NCBI GenBank assembly: GCA_003170135.1
Contig: PMZR01000136.1
Location: 44,582-108,581, forward strand
Direction: 5' to 3'
Length of the DNA stretch: 64,000 bases
Source: Acidobacteriota bacterium
GTDB taxonomy: Bacteria > Acidobacteriota > Vicinamibacteria > Vicinamibacterales > Fen-181
Each line of letters opens with the position of its first letter. The stretch's first letter is position 1. The notes under the pieces were generated by a model. The model worked only from the letters and a program-made list of their open reading frames with translations, searched no databases and was not told where the DNA came from. Both the position numbers and the translations under genes were made by a program. This document shows, in pieces, positions 55,226 through 63,500 of the stretch.

Positions 55226-56416
55226 ATGCGTACACGCACATTCGTCGCCACCGTTTTCGCGGCCGCCTGCTGCCTGGCCCTGATCGTGCCGCTTGCCGGC
55301 CAGCAGACGCCTGCCCGGCCCTTCCGCCCGGCGGTTCGCGCCGGCAACTTCCTGTACCTGTCGGGCGCACTGCCGGCAGGCCCCGACGGCCGGATCGTTG
55401 CGGGCGATATCAAGGCCCAGACGACGCGGGCGCTCGACAATCTGCGAAGCGTGCTGGCGGCAAACGGCGCGCAGATGGACCGGGTGGCGGCGGTCAGCGT
55501 GTACCTCAAGCGTGCCGGTGATTTCGCCGCGATGAACGAGGTATACCGGACGTACTGGCCCTCGGACCCGCCGGTGCGCACGACGGTCATCGCTCCCCTC
55601 GTCGTGCCCGAGGCGCTCGTCGAGATCTCGATGATCGCGATTGCCGGCGGCGCCGAACGTACGGTCATCCGTCCCGCGGACTGGCTGACATCGCCCAACC
55701 CCTACAGCTACGCGATCCGCTCGGGTGACACGCTCTTCATGTCAGGGCTCGTGTCGAGGCACGGCAAGGACAACACACCGATCCAGGGGGATGTCACCGT
55801 GCAGACGCACGCCGTGATGCGGAATGCGGGCGCGATCCTGAAGGCCGCCGGCATGGACTACCGCGACGTCGTCAGCGCCCGCGTCTTTCTGACCGACACC
55901 GCTCTCTTCGAGGCGATGAACGCCGCGTATCGCGCGTACTTTCCGAGCGATCCGCCGGCGCGTGCCACGGTGCGCGCCGGCCTGACCAGCGCCGACTACC
56001 GCGTCGAAATCGCGCTGACGGCGGTGGCCGCGAAGGACCGGCGCGTGGTAGGGACGCCGAACGCGGATGGGAGCACCGCACCGCCGAACCCGAACCTGAG
56101 TTCGGCAATCCGCGCGGGCGATCGCCTGTTCCTGTCGGGCATGCTGGGTAACACGGACGGCAACGCCGGCGACCTGGGCAGCCAGACGCGCGAAGCGCTC
56201 GCGCGCGTCGGCCGCACGCTGCAGGCGGCGGGATTCGACTGGAGTCACGTTGTGGACAGCACCGTGTACCTGACGGACGCCACGCGCACGCCCGAGATGA
56301 ACGATGCCTACCAGCAGATGCTGCTGAAGGGATTCCCCGCGAGGGCGACGATCGAAGCCGGGCTCATGAGCCCCACCGCGCTCGTCGAGATCATGATGAC
56401 CGCCGTGAAGAACTGA
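55226..56416 (+). CDS. Secreted protein with three tandem RidA domains
   Basis: A 396-residue protein with a signal peptide (MRTRTFVATVFAAACCLALIVPLAG). Three YjgF/YER057c/RidA domains lie at about 30-150, 155-275 and 280-396. Each has the strand-helix pattern FLYLSGALP / TLFMSGLVS / RLFLSGMLG. Each also keeps the Arg before the last strands (PPVRTTV, PPARATVRAG, FPARATIEAG), which binds substrate carboxylate in imine deaminases. RidA normally is a cytoplasmic single-domain homotrimer; this chain could form an intramolecular trimer in the periplasm. The reaction there is unknown. Confidence 0.88.
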   Translation: MRTRTFVATVFAAACCLALIVPLAGQQTPARPFRPAVRAGNFLYLSGALPAGPDGRIVAGDIKAQTTRALDNLRSVLAANGAQMDRVAAVSVYLKRAGDFAAMNEVYRTYWPSDPPVRTTVIAPLVVPEALVEISMIAIAGGAERTVIRPADWLTSPNPYSYAIRSGDTLFMSGLVSRHGKDNTPIQGDVTVQTHAVMRNAGAILKAAGMDYRDVVSARVFLTDTALFEAMNAAYRAYFPSDPPARATVRAGLTSADYRVEIALTAVAAKDRRVVGTPNADGSTAPPNPNLSSAIRAGDRLFLSGMLGNTDGNAGDLGSQTREALARVGRTLQAAGFDWSHVVDSTVYLTDATRTPEMNDAYQQMLLKGFPARATIEAGLMSPTALVEIMMTAVKN

Positions 56417-56437
56417 GGAGCCCACGCCCTCGCGTTC

Positions 56438-58015
56438 TCAGAACTCCCAGCGGATGCCGCCGACGGGCAGGCGGCTCCACTGATAGCCGGGCCGCGGCTG
56501 CGCGCCGGCCCGGCTCCATTCGTAGATGAGCACGTTGTCGCGGTTGTACACGTTCTCGATCTCGCCGCACGCGATGAGCGCCGTGCCATGGATCGCGAAC
56601 GTGCGATCGACCCGGACGTCGAGCCGGTGGTAGGGCGGGTAACGGGACGCGTTGAACGAGGCGAGGGAGTACGACGCGTTCACGTCCACGTGACCGGCCA
56701 GGCGCTTGTCGACCGACGTGTCGACACCCCGCGCATGCACAGTCCCGTCGGCCCGCAACAACCCGACGAACGGCGACTCGAAATCCGCGGCCGCATCCAC
56801 CAGCGCGTGCCACCACTCCAGCGAATCGACCGGGTAGCCTGTGTACCGCTTGTCGAACGCCTCGACGACGAGATCCACCGTGGCCGGCAGGCGCGCGGAC
56901 AGTCCGGCGAGGGTCTGCAGCGATCGGACCGGATCGAGCGTCGCGTTGCGTACGTCGGACCCGATCCAGATGCACGGCATGCTCTGCCGGTAGACGCCGA
57001 CCGCGCCCGTGAGGCGCAGGTGCTCGCGGGCGCGGTACTCGACGTTCAGGCGCGGACTCGCGAAGATCCGGTTGGTCGTGCCCTGGCGATCGACGCGGAT
57101 GCCGGGCGTCACCTGCAGCCGGGCGACAATCGGCAGGCGCAGGTCCGCGTAGCCCGCGAGGTCAACGAAGGCGTACGGAAAATGGGACTGCACCGGGGCG
57201 ACGTACGAATTGAACGGCGACCGGAAGCCGTTGGCATCGAGATCGAAGCGCAGGTCCGCGCGTTTGACGGCCAGGCCGGCGGCCGCTTCGCCGTCGGCGC
57301 CCAGCCGATGCCGTACCTCTCCTCTTGCGCGCAGCTCGATCTCGGTCGATCGGTCCACGCCGCCGTGTTCGTCCCCGGCCGCGTCGATCTTCATGCGCGT
57401 ATAGCCCAGGAACACGGCGGTCGAGGTCCTCGGCGTCCACTGGCTGCGCACGCTCAGGCCGACAAGCGCCGATGCCTGGTCGTCGCGAAGCCGGTGCGTC
57501 GGATCGGCCGAATCCACCAGCACGTCGTCAACCGCGTCCACGCCCAGCAGCTCGACCCGGTGCGCCGGCGAGAGCGCGTACTCGAGTCGTCCGACGACAT
57601 CGGCATAGTGCGGGATTGCCGAGTCGGCGCCGCGCGTGAGGACCACGTCGAGAAAGCTGCGGCGTGCCGAGAACAGCCACGACCCTTGCCCGCCGTTCAG
57701 GGGCCCCTCCGCCTCGCCCATTCAGAGACCAGGATGTCGCGCGGATACTCGGAATCCGTCGAGAACGAGGACGAGCCGGTACCGGCCGGGAGGGACCGCG
57801 TCGAACACGAACCGGCCGTCTCCCTGGGAGACCGTCTCGACCCCGAGCCCGGCCAGGCGCACGCGCACGCCGCTGATGGCGGTCCCGCTGTGCTCGTCAA
57901 CGACAATCCCGGAGACAGGCCGGCCCTGTCCCGCGCGTGGAGGCGCAGCTGCCGCGACCGACACCACGGCCAGAGCAACGACGAGCGTGCAGGTCGCGGT
58001 GACGCGCGCGATCAT
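56438..58015 (-). pseudogene. TonB-dependent receptor remnant lacking the plug domain, with in-frame stop
   Basis: The first 97 codons (58015-57722) encode a signal peptide and a carboxypeptidase-regulatory-like domain (GIVVDEHSGTAISGVRVRLAG...PPGRYRLVLVLDGF). They end in TGA at 57724-57722. In the same frame, from 57721, a 427-codon stretch encodes a receptor barrel. It begins EGPLNGGQGSWLFSARRSFLDVVL and ends VPVGGIRWEF-like with a terminal Phe. The plug domain that normally lies between the two is absent. An internal deletion joined the pieces and left a stop. It could still be read as two proteins, since an ATG follows the stop directly, but a barrel without plug or signal peptide would not be exported. 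Confidence 0.75.
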
Positions 58016-58072
58016 GGATGAGCCAGGCGCGCAGTATTTTACGGTGAATGGGCGCGAGATGCGCGAGGCTTT

Positions 58073-59116
58073 CTACGATTCGGCCGGCTCGGCCTCGGGC
58101 GCCAACTCTTCCTGGCGCGGCTTGAACGAGAAGAACCCCCCGACGTACTCCGACACGAGGCGCGGGAAACTCTTGTCGAGCATCGAGCGGATCGACACGT
58201 AGCACTGGTCGCACGTGTTGTGGGCGCTGAACTCGTCGATCATCCGCTGCTGTTCGCCCAGCTGGAATCGCTCGAACTGCATCGAGCAGGGCTGCATGGC
58301 GCCGTCCGGCGTGACGACCAGCCACCGGAGACCGGCCTTGCAGCCGGGCGTGCCATGGTTCTCGAAGTAGCGCGTGGTGGCGTCGAGCGTGGCCGGCGTC
58401 GAGATCACCCACGGCGCCTGCGGCATCCGTCGCTTCAGCTTCTCCAACTCGCGGCGCAGGACGCCGAGCTGCTCCGGCGTGTTGAGGAAATAGTCGGGAC
58501 AGCCCGTGCGGCGCGGCGAATAGGCGCTGTAATTGATATTCACGCCCCACTCGTGCGCCTTGTCGGCGGCCGCGTTGATCTGGGCGACGTTGTCCGCCGT
58601 GATGCACGTGTTCATGACGATGTCGTCGAAGCCGAGCGCGGCCAGCCGGGGCACGATGCGGCTCAAGTGCCGGTAGAGGCCCGGGTGCCTGCGGAACTCG
58701 TCGTGGCGTTCGTCCGGAAAATCGAGGCTGACCGAGAACTGGTCGATGCCCGCCTCGCGCAGGGCGAGATAACGCTCCTCGGTCATCAAGGACCAGTTCG
58801 ACACGAGGATGGTGTAGGGAAGGCCATTGGCGTGGCCCTTGACGTTGCGGACGATGTCGACGACGTCGCGGCGCATCAGCGGCTCGCCGCCCGATATCTG
58901 CACGACCGCCGGTTTCAGCGTCTCCATGTAGCGGCGGTAATCGGTCGGCTTGAGGTTCTTCGCGCCATCCTTCGGGCCGCCGTGATCGCAATGCTTGCAC
59001 CAGCAGGTGCAGGAATTGGTGACCTCGAAGGAGACGACGAGCGGCCGCTGGCTGAACCAGTTCACCGTGCCTCGTCCGATAACGCGAAGCGACTCGCCGA
59101 GCGGAACCTTGTGCAT
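58073..59116 (-). CDS. Radical SAM protein with C-terminal SPASM-like Cys cluster
   Basis: A 347-residue enzyme. The cluster motif CxxxCxxC is Cys36, Cys40 and Cys43 (with an extra Cys38) in TNSCTCWCKHCDHGG. ISGGEPLMR is the SAM-binding GGE segment. The C-terminal part has GCKAGLRWLVVTPDGAMQPCSMQ and CDQCYVSI, the spacing of an auxiliary cluster region. Related proteins modify peptides, lipids or cofactors; none can be chosen. No short precursor peptide is visible nearby. Confidence 0.85.
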   Translation of the reverse strand: MHKVPLGESLRVIGRGTVNWFSQRPLVVSFEVTNSCTCWCKHCDHGGPKDGAKNLKPTDYRRYMETLKPAVVQISGGEPLMRRDVVDIVRNVKGHANGLPYTILVSNWSLMTEERYLALREAGIDQFSVSLDFPDERHDEFRRHPGLYRHLSRIVPRLAALGFDDIVMNTCITADNVAQINAAADKAHEWGVNINYSAYSPRRTGCPDYFLNTPEQLGVLRRELEKLKRRMPQAPWVISTPATLDATTRYFENHGTPGCKAGLRWLVVTPDGAMQPCSMQFERFQLGEQQRMIDEFSAHNTCDQCYVSIRSMLDKSFPRLVSEYVGGFFSFKPRQEELAPEAEPAES

Positions 59117-59184
59117 GCCTGCTGAACCTCGAGCGGCGGCCGGGCGGAGGTTGTCCCCACCCGAAATAGGCAGCGCGAGAAGGT

Positions 59185-59213
59185 AAAGTAGCAGAAGCGA
59201 CAGGCGGTGACAA
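59185..59213 (-). promoter_or_regulatory. Sigma-70-type promoter for the radical SAM gene
   Basis: On the minus strand TTGTCA (59213-59208) is followed after 17 bases by TACTTT (59190-59185). This gives a leader of about 60 bases. The -35 is good and the -10 weak. Confidence 0.35.
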
Positions 59214-59361
59214 GCACTGAACTGGCCAAAACAGGCCTGAATTCGCGGAATCTGGCGCGGTCGGACCGTTCAACCCGGCGGCCGGCCAGTTGGCCCCCGG
59301 TTTCCGCCCGGTCACCGCTGGGCCGGCCGACCGCAAAAAAAAGACGAGGCCGGGGGGCGCG

Positions 59362-59856
59362 TTACTCCCGGTAGTTTCCAAACTGCAACGCGACGCCGAA
59401 GTCCTCTTCGCGCAGCAACCCCATCACCTCCTGCAACTCGTCCCGGGAGGGCGAGGACACGCGGACCTCGTCGCCCTGGATCGCCGCCTGGACCTTTCGG
59501 ATCTTCCGGTCCTTGAGGAACTTCACGATCGCCCGCGACGCGTCGGTGGGAATGCCGATCTGCAGCGCGATGTCGCGGCGGACGGTGTCGTTGGCGCCGT
59601 GCTGGATCTCCCCTGGCGTGAGGTTTTTCACCGGCACCTTCCGCTTCACCAGCCGCCCTTCCAGCAGCTCCCACAGCGATCGCATCTTGAACTCGTCGTC
59701 GGCGACGAGCGTCAACGTGTTCTCGGCGCGGTTGAACTCGATGGCCGCTTTCGAGCCCTTGAAGTCGTAGCGCTGGGCGACTTCCTTGCGCGCCTGGTTG
59801 ACGGCATTGTCCACTTCCTGGAGGTCGATCTTCGAGCTGATATCGAAAGATGGCAT
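59362..59856 (-). CDS. yajQ: YajQ family nucleotide-binding protein
   Basis: A 164-residue protein of exactly the family length. MPSFDISSKIDLQEVDNAVNQ, RYDFKGSKAAIEF and the end SRDELQEVMGLLREEDFGVALQFGNYR are all characteristic. YajQ proteins bind cyclic di-GMP in some bacteria and have been linked to virulence regulation. Here it is a stand-alone gene with a -10 six bases from the ATG. Confidence 0.95.
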   Translation of the reverse strand: MPSFDISSKIDLQEVDNAVNQARKEVAQRYDFKGSKAAIEFNRAENTLTLVADDEFKMRSLWELLEGRLVKRKVPVKNLTPGEIQHGANDTVRRDIALQIGIPTDASRAIVKFLKDRKIRKVQAAIQGDEVRVSSPSRDELQEVMGLLREEDFGVALQFGNYRE

Positions 59857-59862
59857 GACTGG

Positions 59863-59868
59863 ATCCTA
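59863..59868 (-). promoter_or_regulatory. -10 hexamer placed for a leaderless yajQ mRNA
   Basis: On the minus strand TAGGAT ends six bases before the ATG at 59856. GGAT could also be read as a poor Shine-Dalgarno, so the two explanations compete. Confidence 0.35.
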
Positions 59869-60033
59869 ACGCAGGTCTTGCGCAGGCCATCCGTCATTTC
59901 TCGCGGGTTCGTCAAGGTGGTGGTCTACAATCCCGAGGCGGACCTCGGCGGCAGCCTCGTCAAGGACCTGCGATGAGAAGGTCCGCGGCAGTCGGATGGA
60001 GCGGCGATTCAGATCGCCGGTGCAGGAGGACGC

Positions 60034-60522
60034 ATGCCGCGTGCGGACTGGTGGCGCGGACGCCGCGGTGAATGGTACGTCGTCGTGCAGGTCACCTTCT
60101 TCGTGCTGGTGCCGTTCGGACCGCGCACCTGGCCAGGCGGACCCTTGGTGTCGTTTCCATATCCCGGTGCCTGGTCCGTTGCCGGTGTCGCGCTGCTCGT
60201 GACGGGCCTGGTCCTGGCGATCGCGGGAGGGGCTTGGCTGGGAAAGAACCTCACCGCGCTGCCTCGACCGATAGACGAGGGCACGCTGGTCGAGGGCGGG
60301 CCGTTCCGCCTCGTGCGCCACCCGATCTACAGCGGCGGTGGCCTGATGGCCCTCGGGTGGGGGGTCTGGGTGCGCGGCCCGCTCACGATTCTCTACGCCA
60401 TCCTGCTCCTGGTATTTCTCGACATCAAGTCGCGCCGCGAAGAGCGCTGGTTGAGCGCGAAGTTCCCGGGCTACGGCGCTTACCAGCAGCGCGTGCGCAA
60501 GCTGATTCCGTTCGTGTACTGA
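60034..60522 (+). CDS. Isoprenylcysteine carboxyl methyltransferase-like membrane protein
   Basis: A 162-residue protein with about four helices. The conserved C-terminal SAM-binding block is GPFRLVRHPIYSGGGLMALGW followed by KSRREERWLSAKFPGYGAYQQRVRKLIPFVY. Bacterial members methylate lipids or small thiols, or are uncharacterised. The start has AGGAGG nine bases upstream. No operon partner is evident. Confidence 0.83.
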   Translation: MPRADWWRGRRGEWYVVVQVTFFVLVPFGPRTWPGGPLVSFPYPGAWSVAGVALLVTGLVLAIAGGAWLGKNLTALPRPIDEGTLVEGGPFRLVRHPIYSGGGLMALGWGVWVRGPLTILYAILLLVFLDIKSRREERWLSAKFPGYGAYQQRVRKLIPFVY

Positions 60523-60613
60523 TGTCGCTGGCCGGTCACTCCGTGCGTCGCAGGCTGAGCGGACGCCATAAGAACGCGTACCCGAGAAGGATGCCCATCG
60601 CCTGGCTCTGCCT

Positions 60614-61240
60614 TCAGCGTATGCCGAGGTCGCAGCCCGGCAGCTCACCAACGACTCGCAGCCACGTTTGGGTCCGAACGCCTCCGGACAGCCGAATCCA
60701 AGGTGTGGGCGGTTCGCGCGCAAAGTCAACTTCCGCAAATTCACACACCTCGCGCGAGGTCGGAGGGTGTGCGTAGCCCTGGATGGCATGCCATGTCCCG
60801 TCGGCGTCTTCACCCGGTCGCACGCGGATCAACGGCGACTTGAGCTCTCGATAGATCACGCTGGGTTGCCAACGGGTGTCGGCGTCGGGATTCCGAAAGG
60901 CCTGTTCCAACGTCCAGCCTGTCGGCGCGCCGGCCGGTCCCGTGCGGCGCCAGAGCAACGCGATCTCCACCCGATCCCGGGTCTCCCGTCGCGCAGCGAT
61001 TGTCCACGCGAGGACCTCGAACTGAGTGGAATCCTGGGTCTGGCCCTCCACATGGCGCAAGCCAGCGGTCAACTGGCGCGCCATCTGCTCGGTGTCCCAT
61101 GGCACCTGGGGATCAGGGTGGCGGCATGACGCGATGAGCGCCATCGACGCCGCCGCACCAGCCAACCACCCGATCCTCGACCAGAGCACAGTCCACGGCC
61201 AAGTCGCAAACGCGATCCGTCGCAAGGGGAACCGGCTCAT
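60614..61240 (-). CDS. Predicted lipoprotein of unknown family
   Basis: A 208-residue protein. The lipobox IASC follows a hydrophobic stretch (GWLAGAAASMALIASC). A second start (GTG 61189) would give a more ordinary signal length. The C-terminal part contains paired Trp/Arg strands (WRRTGPAGAPTGWTLEQAF, WHAIQGYAHPP). I recognise no family. It is 21 bases downstream of the 377-aa gene on the same strand, likely one operon. Confidence 0.55.
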   Translation of the reverse strand: MSRFPLRRIAFATWPWTVLWSRIGWLAGAAASMALIASCRHPDPQVPWDTEQMARQLTAGLRHVEGQTQDSTQFEVLAWTIAARRETRDRVEIALLWRRTGPAGAPTGWTLEQAFRNPDADTRWQPSVIYRELKSPLIRVRPGEDADGTWHAIQGYAHPPTSREVCEFAEVDFAREPPTPWIRLSGGVRTQTWLRVVGELPGCDLGIR

Positions 61241-61261
61241 CTGGTTCTCAACGGCATGCCG

Positions 61262-62395
61262 TTACTTGATTCGCGCGATGGCTTCGGCAAACAGGCTCCG
61301 CACGTCCTCCAGCCGAGTCGACGGGTCGTTGTTGTAGTCCATCAGCCGGTGAGAGTACGACTTCCCCTGCGATCGTCCGTCAACGATCTGCCGCACCAGT
61401 TCCATCGCCGGCCTGCGATGGTGAAACCCGCCCGTCACTTCGTTCGACGCTCGCTCTTCCGCGCAGTAGATGCTCCAGGTGGCCGCGGCCGGGGCGCACT
61501 TCCGATTGTCGGCGCGGTTCCAGACCGCATCACTCGTGAAGATCGCGGCGGCGTGCTGCAGGATCTCGCGGTCGAGGCTGTTCGGGGGGACTTCCTGCGC
61601 CGTGTCCATCTGGAACTGGAGCGTCGAGTCCCGCGCGGCAAATCCAGAGACGGGGAACCAGCCGGCATACGTCCTGATCACACCCGCGCCGCCGGTGTAG
61701 ATTTCGATCTCGACGGCGTCAAACGACTGGTCGAGGTCTGACGTCCCGTTCTTGACGAGTCGATCCTGGAGCGCGCGAAAGAACGCCTGGACGTCGGCGA
61801 ACGTGGTCGTGGGGTCGTTGTTGTAGTCGACGAGCGGCGTGGCGTACTTCTTCGCGGTCACGAACTGGACCACCAGCGGCGCTTCGTACATCACGGGATA
61901 CTCGGCGTCGGTCATCGTGCCGGCCCACACCTCGCCGGGCTGAAGGTCCCTCTGCCATATCCCGCTCGTGATCGCCTTGACGCGTGAGATCGTGAAGATT
62001 GGGACCTCGTCGAACAGCGGACCGCACGACCCTTCCTGGCCTTTCTCCGCCGCATGAAGGCGGCAGTCGGAGCGCGCAGGCGGTTGGTTTCGCGTGGTCG
62101 CACGATCCTGACTGTCCGCGCGAGGCCCGGCGGCTTCCTCGACGGCAGCCTGCAATGCGCACGAGATGCTGAAGGTCCTGGCGGCGGCGGGACAGCTGCC
62201 CGTATCGGCGCGGTTCCACTGCGCGGGCGACGCGACGAGGGTTGCTGCGCGCTGGACGATCCCGGCGTCCCACGATCCAACGGCCGCTTTGGTTGCCGGT
62301 GGCGAGGCCGGCCGCGTCTGGGACAATTGTGCGTACGCGCTCAACCCGACGCTCGTGACGGTCGCGAGCATAAGCATACCGGTATGGACCCGCAT
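61262..62395 (-). CDS. Secreted protein with an internally duplicated domain, unknown function
   Basis: A 377-residue protein with signal peptide MRVHTGMLMLATVTSVGLSAYAQ; the start has GAGGAGGGA upstream. Two copies of one domain are visible. QRAATLVASPAQWNRADTGSCP...SISCALQAAVEEAAG pairs with QHAAAIFTSDAVWNRADNRKCA...SIYCAEERASNEVTG. LVDYNNDPTTTFADVQAFFRAL pairs with LMDYNNDPSTRLEDVRSLFAEAI. The four Cys in the paired segments suggest one disulfide per copy. No known family or catalytic motif is recognised. Confidence 0.7.
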   Translation of the reverse strand: MRVHTGMLMLATVTSVGLSAYAQLSQTRPASPPATKAAVGSWDAGIVQRAATLVASPAQWNRADTGSCPAAARTFSISCALQAAVEEAAGPRADSQDRATTRNQPPARSDCRLHAAEKGQEGSCGPLFDEVPIFTISRVKAITSGIWQRDLQPGEVWAGTMTDAEYPVMYEAPLVVQFVTAKKYATPLVDYNNDPTTTFADVQAFFRALQDRLVKNGTSDLDQSFDAVEIEIYTGGAGVIRTYAGWFPVSGFAARDSTLQFQMDTAQEVPPNSLDREILQHAAAIFTSDAVWNRADNRKCAPAAATWSIYCAEERASNEVTGGFHHRRPAMELVRQIVDGRSQGKSYSHRLMDYNNDPSTRLEDVRSLFAEAIARIK

Positions 62396-62490
62396 CGGGG
62401 TTCCCTCCTCTGGCTCACGCCTTGGCTGGAGCGTCCGCCAGCCGCTCGCGTTGCCATCGATCGCGGTCGGGGGCGAGTGTTCAACGTGCC

Positions 62491-62532
62491 GTCTAACGCC
62501 GCGGCTGACCCGGGTGCAGCGCGGTGTTGGAC
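62491..62532. other. attC-like hairpin
   Basis: GTCTAAC (62491-62497) fits RYYYAAC and GTTGGAC (62526-62532) fits GTTRRRY. The ends pair fully. The inner GCCGCG/CGCGGT and CTG-ACCC/GGGT-CAG continue the stem, leaving one unpaired G on each side. This is the layout of an integron attC site, but 42 bases is shorter than normal attC and no integrase is in the window. Confidence 0.4.
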
Positions 62533-62756
62533 AGCCGGCCTCGCTGGGCGCTATTGTAGGCACGGGAGCCAGGGATGCGGAACGAATTTGCCATGCGCCC
62601 TCGCTCTCGACCCAGATTTCGCGCATTCAGTTCAGTCCATTGTCGCGCGGCGTTGCCGTGGCTTCCCCAGCCTGATGATCGGCGTTCGCGGCGCCGGCTC
62701 ATGATCACCCGTCGGCTGCAAGCGCTTGATGAACTGCTGGCTTCAGTGTGCGCATG

Positions 62757-62778
62757 TGGTATGATGTATTGTCATACC
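62757..62778 (+). promoter_or_regulatory. Extended -10 promoter with overlapping operator palindrome
   Basis: TGG-TATGAT (62757-62765) is an extended -10. GGTATGA-N7-TCATACC (62758-62778) is a perfect inverted repeat covering it and the start site. Ribbon-helix-helix antitoxins commonly repress their own operon through such a site. Confidence 0.65.
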
Positions 62779-62790
62779 GAGGGTGACGCT

Positions 62791-63033
62791 GTGCCAAAGA
62801 CGAAGGTAGCCGTGACATTGGATAGCGGACTGCTCGGCCAAGTTGACCACCTGGTCGCCAAGCGCCGATTCCTGAACCGAAGCCAGGCCATCGAATCGGC
62901 GTTGGCCGAGAAACTCGCGCGGCTGAACCGCACGCGGCTGGCCGAGGAGTGCAAGCGGCTCGATCCCGATGCGGAGAAGGCGATGGCGGAGGAAGGCCTG
63001 CGCGGGAGCGTCGACACATGGCCAGAGTACTGA
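62791..63033 (+). CDS. Ribbon-helix-helix antitoxin
   Basis: An 80-residue protein. The N-terminal strand KTKVAVTLDSGLLGQVDHLV and the helices RFLNRSQAIESALAEKLARL form a ribbon-helix-helix DNA-binding unit. The acidic C-terminus (LDPDAEKAMAEEGLRGSVDTWPEY) would wrap the toxin. The GTG start at 62791 is chosen because GAGGGTG lies six bases before it and the promoter palindrome ends at 62778. It overlaps the toxin gene by 16 bases. Confidence 0.88.
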   Translation: MPKTKVAVTLDSGLLGQVDHLVAKRRFLNRSQAIESALAEKLARLNRTRLAEECKRLDPDAEKAMAEEGLRGSVDTWPEY

Positions 63034-63353
63034 GGGGCGAGGTGCGCTGGGCAGACCTGAACCCGGTGCGAGGGCGGGAACAGGCCGGGCTGCGCCCTGT
63101 GTTGATCCTCAGCCATGACGTCTTCAATGAACGCTCCGGAACGGTGATCGCGGTCGCGCTCACCAGCCAGGAACCGGCCGCGGGCTTCCCCCTGACGCTC
63201 GAAAGCCATGCCCCAGGATTGCCGAAGCGGTCGTGGGTCAAGATCAGCCAGATCCGCACGCTTGCGACCGAGCGAATCGGCCGGCGAATCGCGACCACGG
63301 CCGAAGAGGAAGTCGCACAGGTCCTCGACGGCCTCTACCAGATCATCGGCTGA
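63018..63353 (+). CDS. mazF: MazF/PemK-family toxin (mRNA interferase)
   Basis: A 111-residue protein. GEVRWADLNPVRGREQAGLRPVLILS is the MazF opening; VIAVALTSQ and SWVKISQIRTLATERIGRRI are the later strands and the catalytic Ser/Thr region. It cleaves RNA when not bound by the antitoxin encoded just upstream. The coupled overlap and the shared operator support a functional pair. Confidence 0.92.
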   Translation: MARVLRGEVRWADLNPVRGREQAGLRPVLILSHDVFNERSGTVIAVALTSQEPAAGFPLTLESHAPGLPKRSWVKISQIRTLATERIGRRIATTAEEEVAQVLDGLYQIIG

Positions 63354-63376
63354 TCCAGCTCGGCGCTCCTACAGCG

Positions 63377-63417
63377 GTCTAACGGCTCCGCAACCGGTGG
63401 CAACCGCGCGCGGAACC
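63377..63417. other. Second GTCTAAC hairpin downstream of the toxin gene
   Basis: GTCTAAC (63377-63383) is followed by GGCTCCGC (63384-63391), which pairs at seven of eight positions with GCGGAACC (63410-63417). It begins 24 bases after the toxin stop, where a cassette attC would be expected. A closing GTTRRRY is missing. Confidence 0.35.
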
Positions 63418-63452
63418 GCCGAGTCGCGCGGGTGATGTCGCGCCGGCGCAGC

Positions 63453-63466
63453 CCCGTCGCGACGGG
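63453..63466. terminator. Perfect palindrome between convergent toxin and dnaE2 genes
   Basis: CCCGTCGCGACGGG is a perfect 14-base palindrome inside a longer GC-rich inverted region between two converging genes. There is no T-tract on either side, so a terminator role is only suggested by position. Confidence 0.25.
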
Positions 63467-63500
63467 CCGGCCGGCGATCCTGCGGCTGGAAGGATGCCGC

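Larger units (their letters stand above)
62396..62790. other. 395-base divergent gap with attC-like hairpin and toxin-antitoxin promoter
   Basis: Left of centre lies the GTCTAAC...GTTGGAC hairpin (62491-62532). A TACAAT on the minus strand (62558-62553) could serve the 377-aa gene, with a leader of about 150 bases. The antitoxin promoter and operator are at 62757-62778. I see no further gene. Confidence 0.5.

Noticed and set aside
57722..57724. TGA in the receptor remnant as selenocysteine or programmed readthrough
   Set aside because: No SECIS-like context is seen. The missing plug domain shows that the gene is rearranged, so a plain stop is the simpler view.
59335..59342. Run of eight A (T on the minus strand) downstream of yajQ as an intrinsic terminator
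   Set aside because: No stem of useful length ends directly before the T-run on the minus strand.
59290..59976. 228-codon plus-strand frame opposite yajQ
   Set aside because: Most of it is antisense to a well-conserved gene and the remaining tail has no family features.
62491..63417. A complete integron
   Set aside because: No integrase, no attI and only one hairpin has both core boxes; only an attC-like relationship is claimed.
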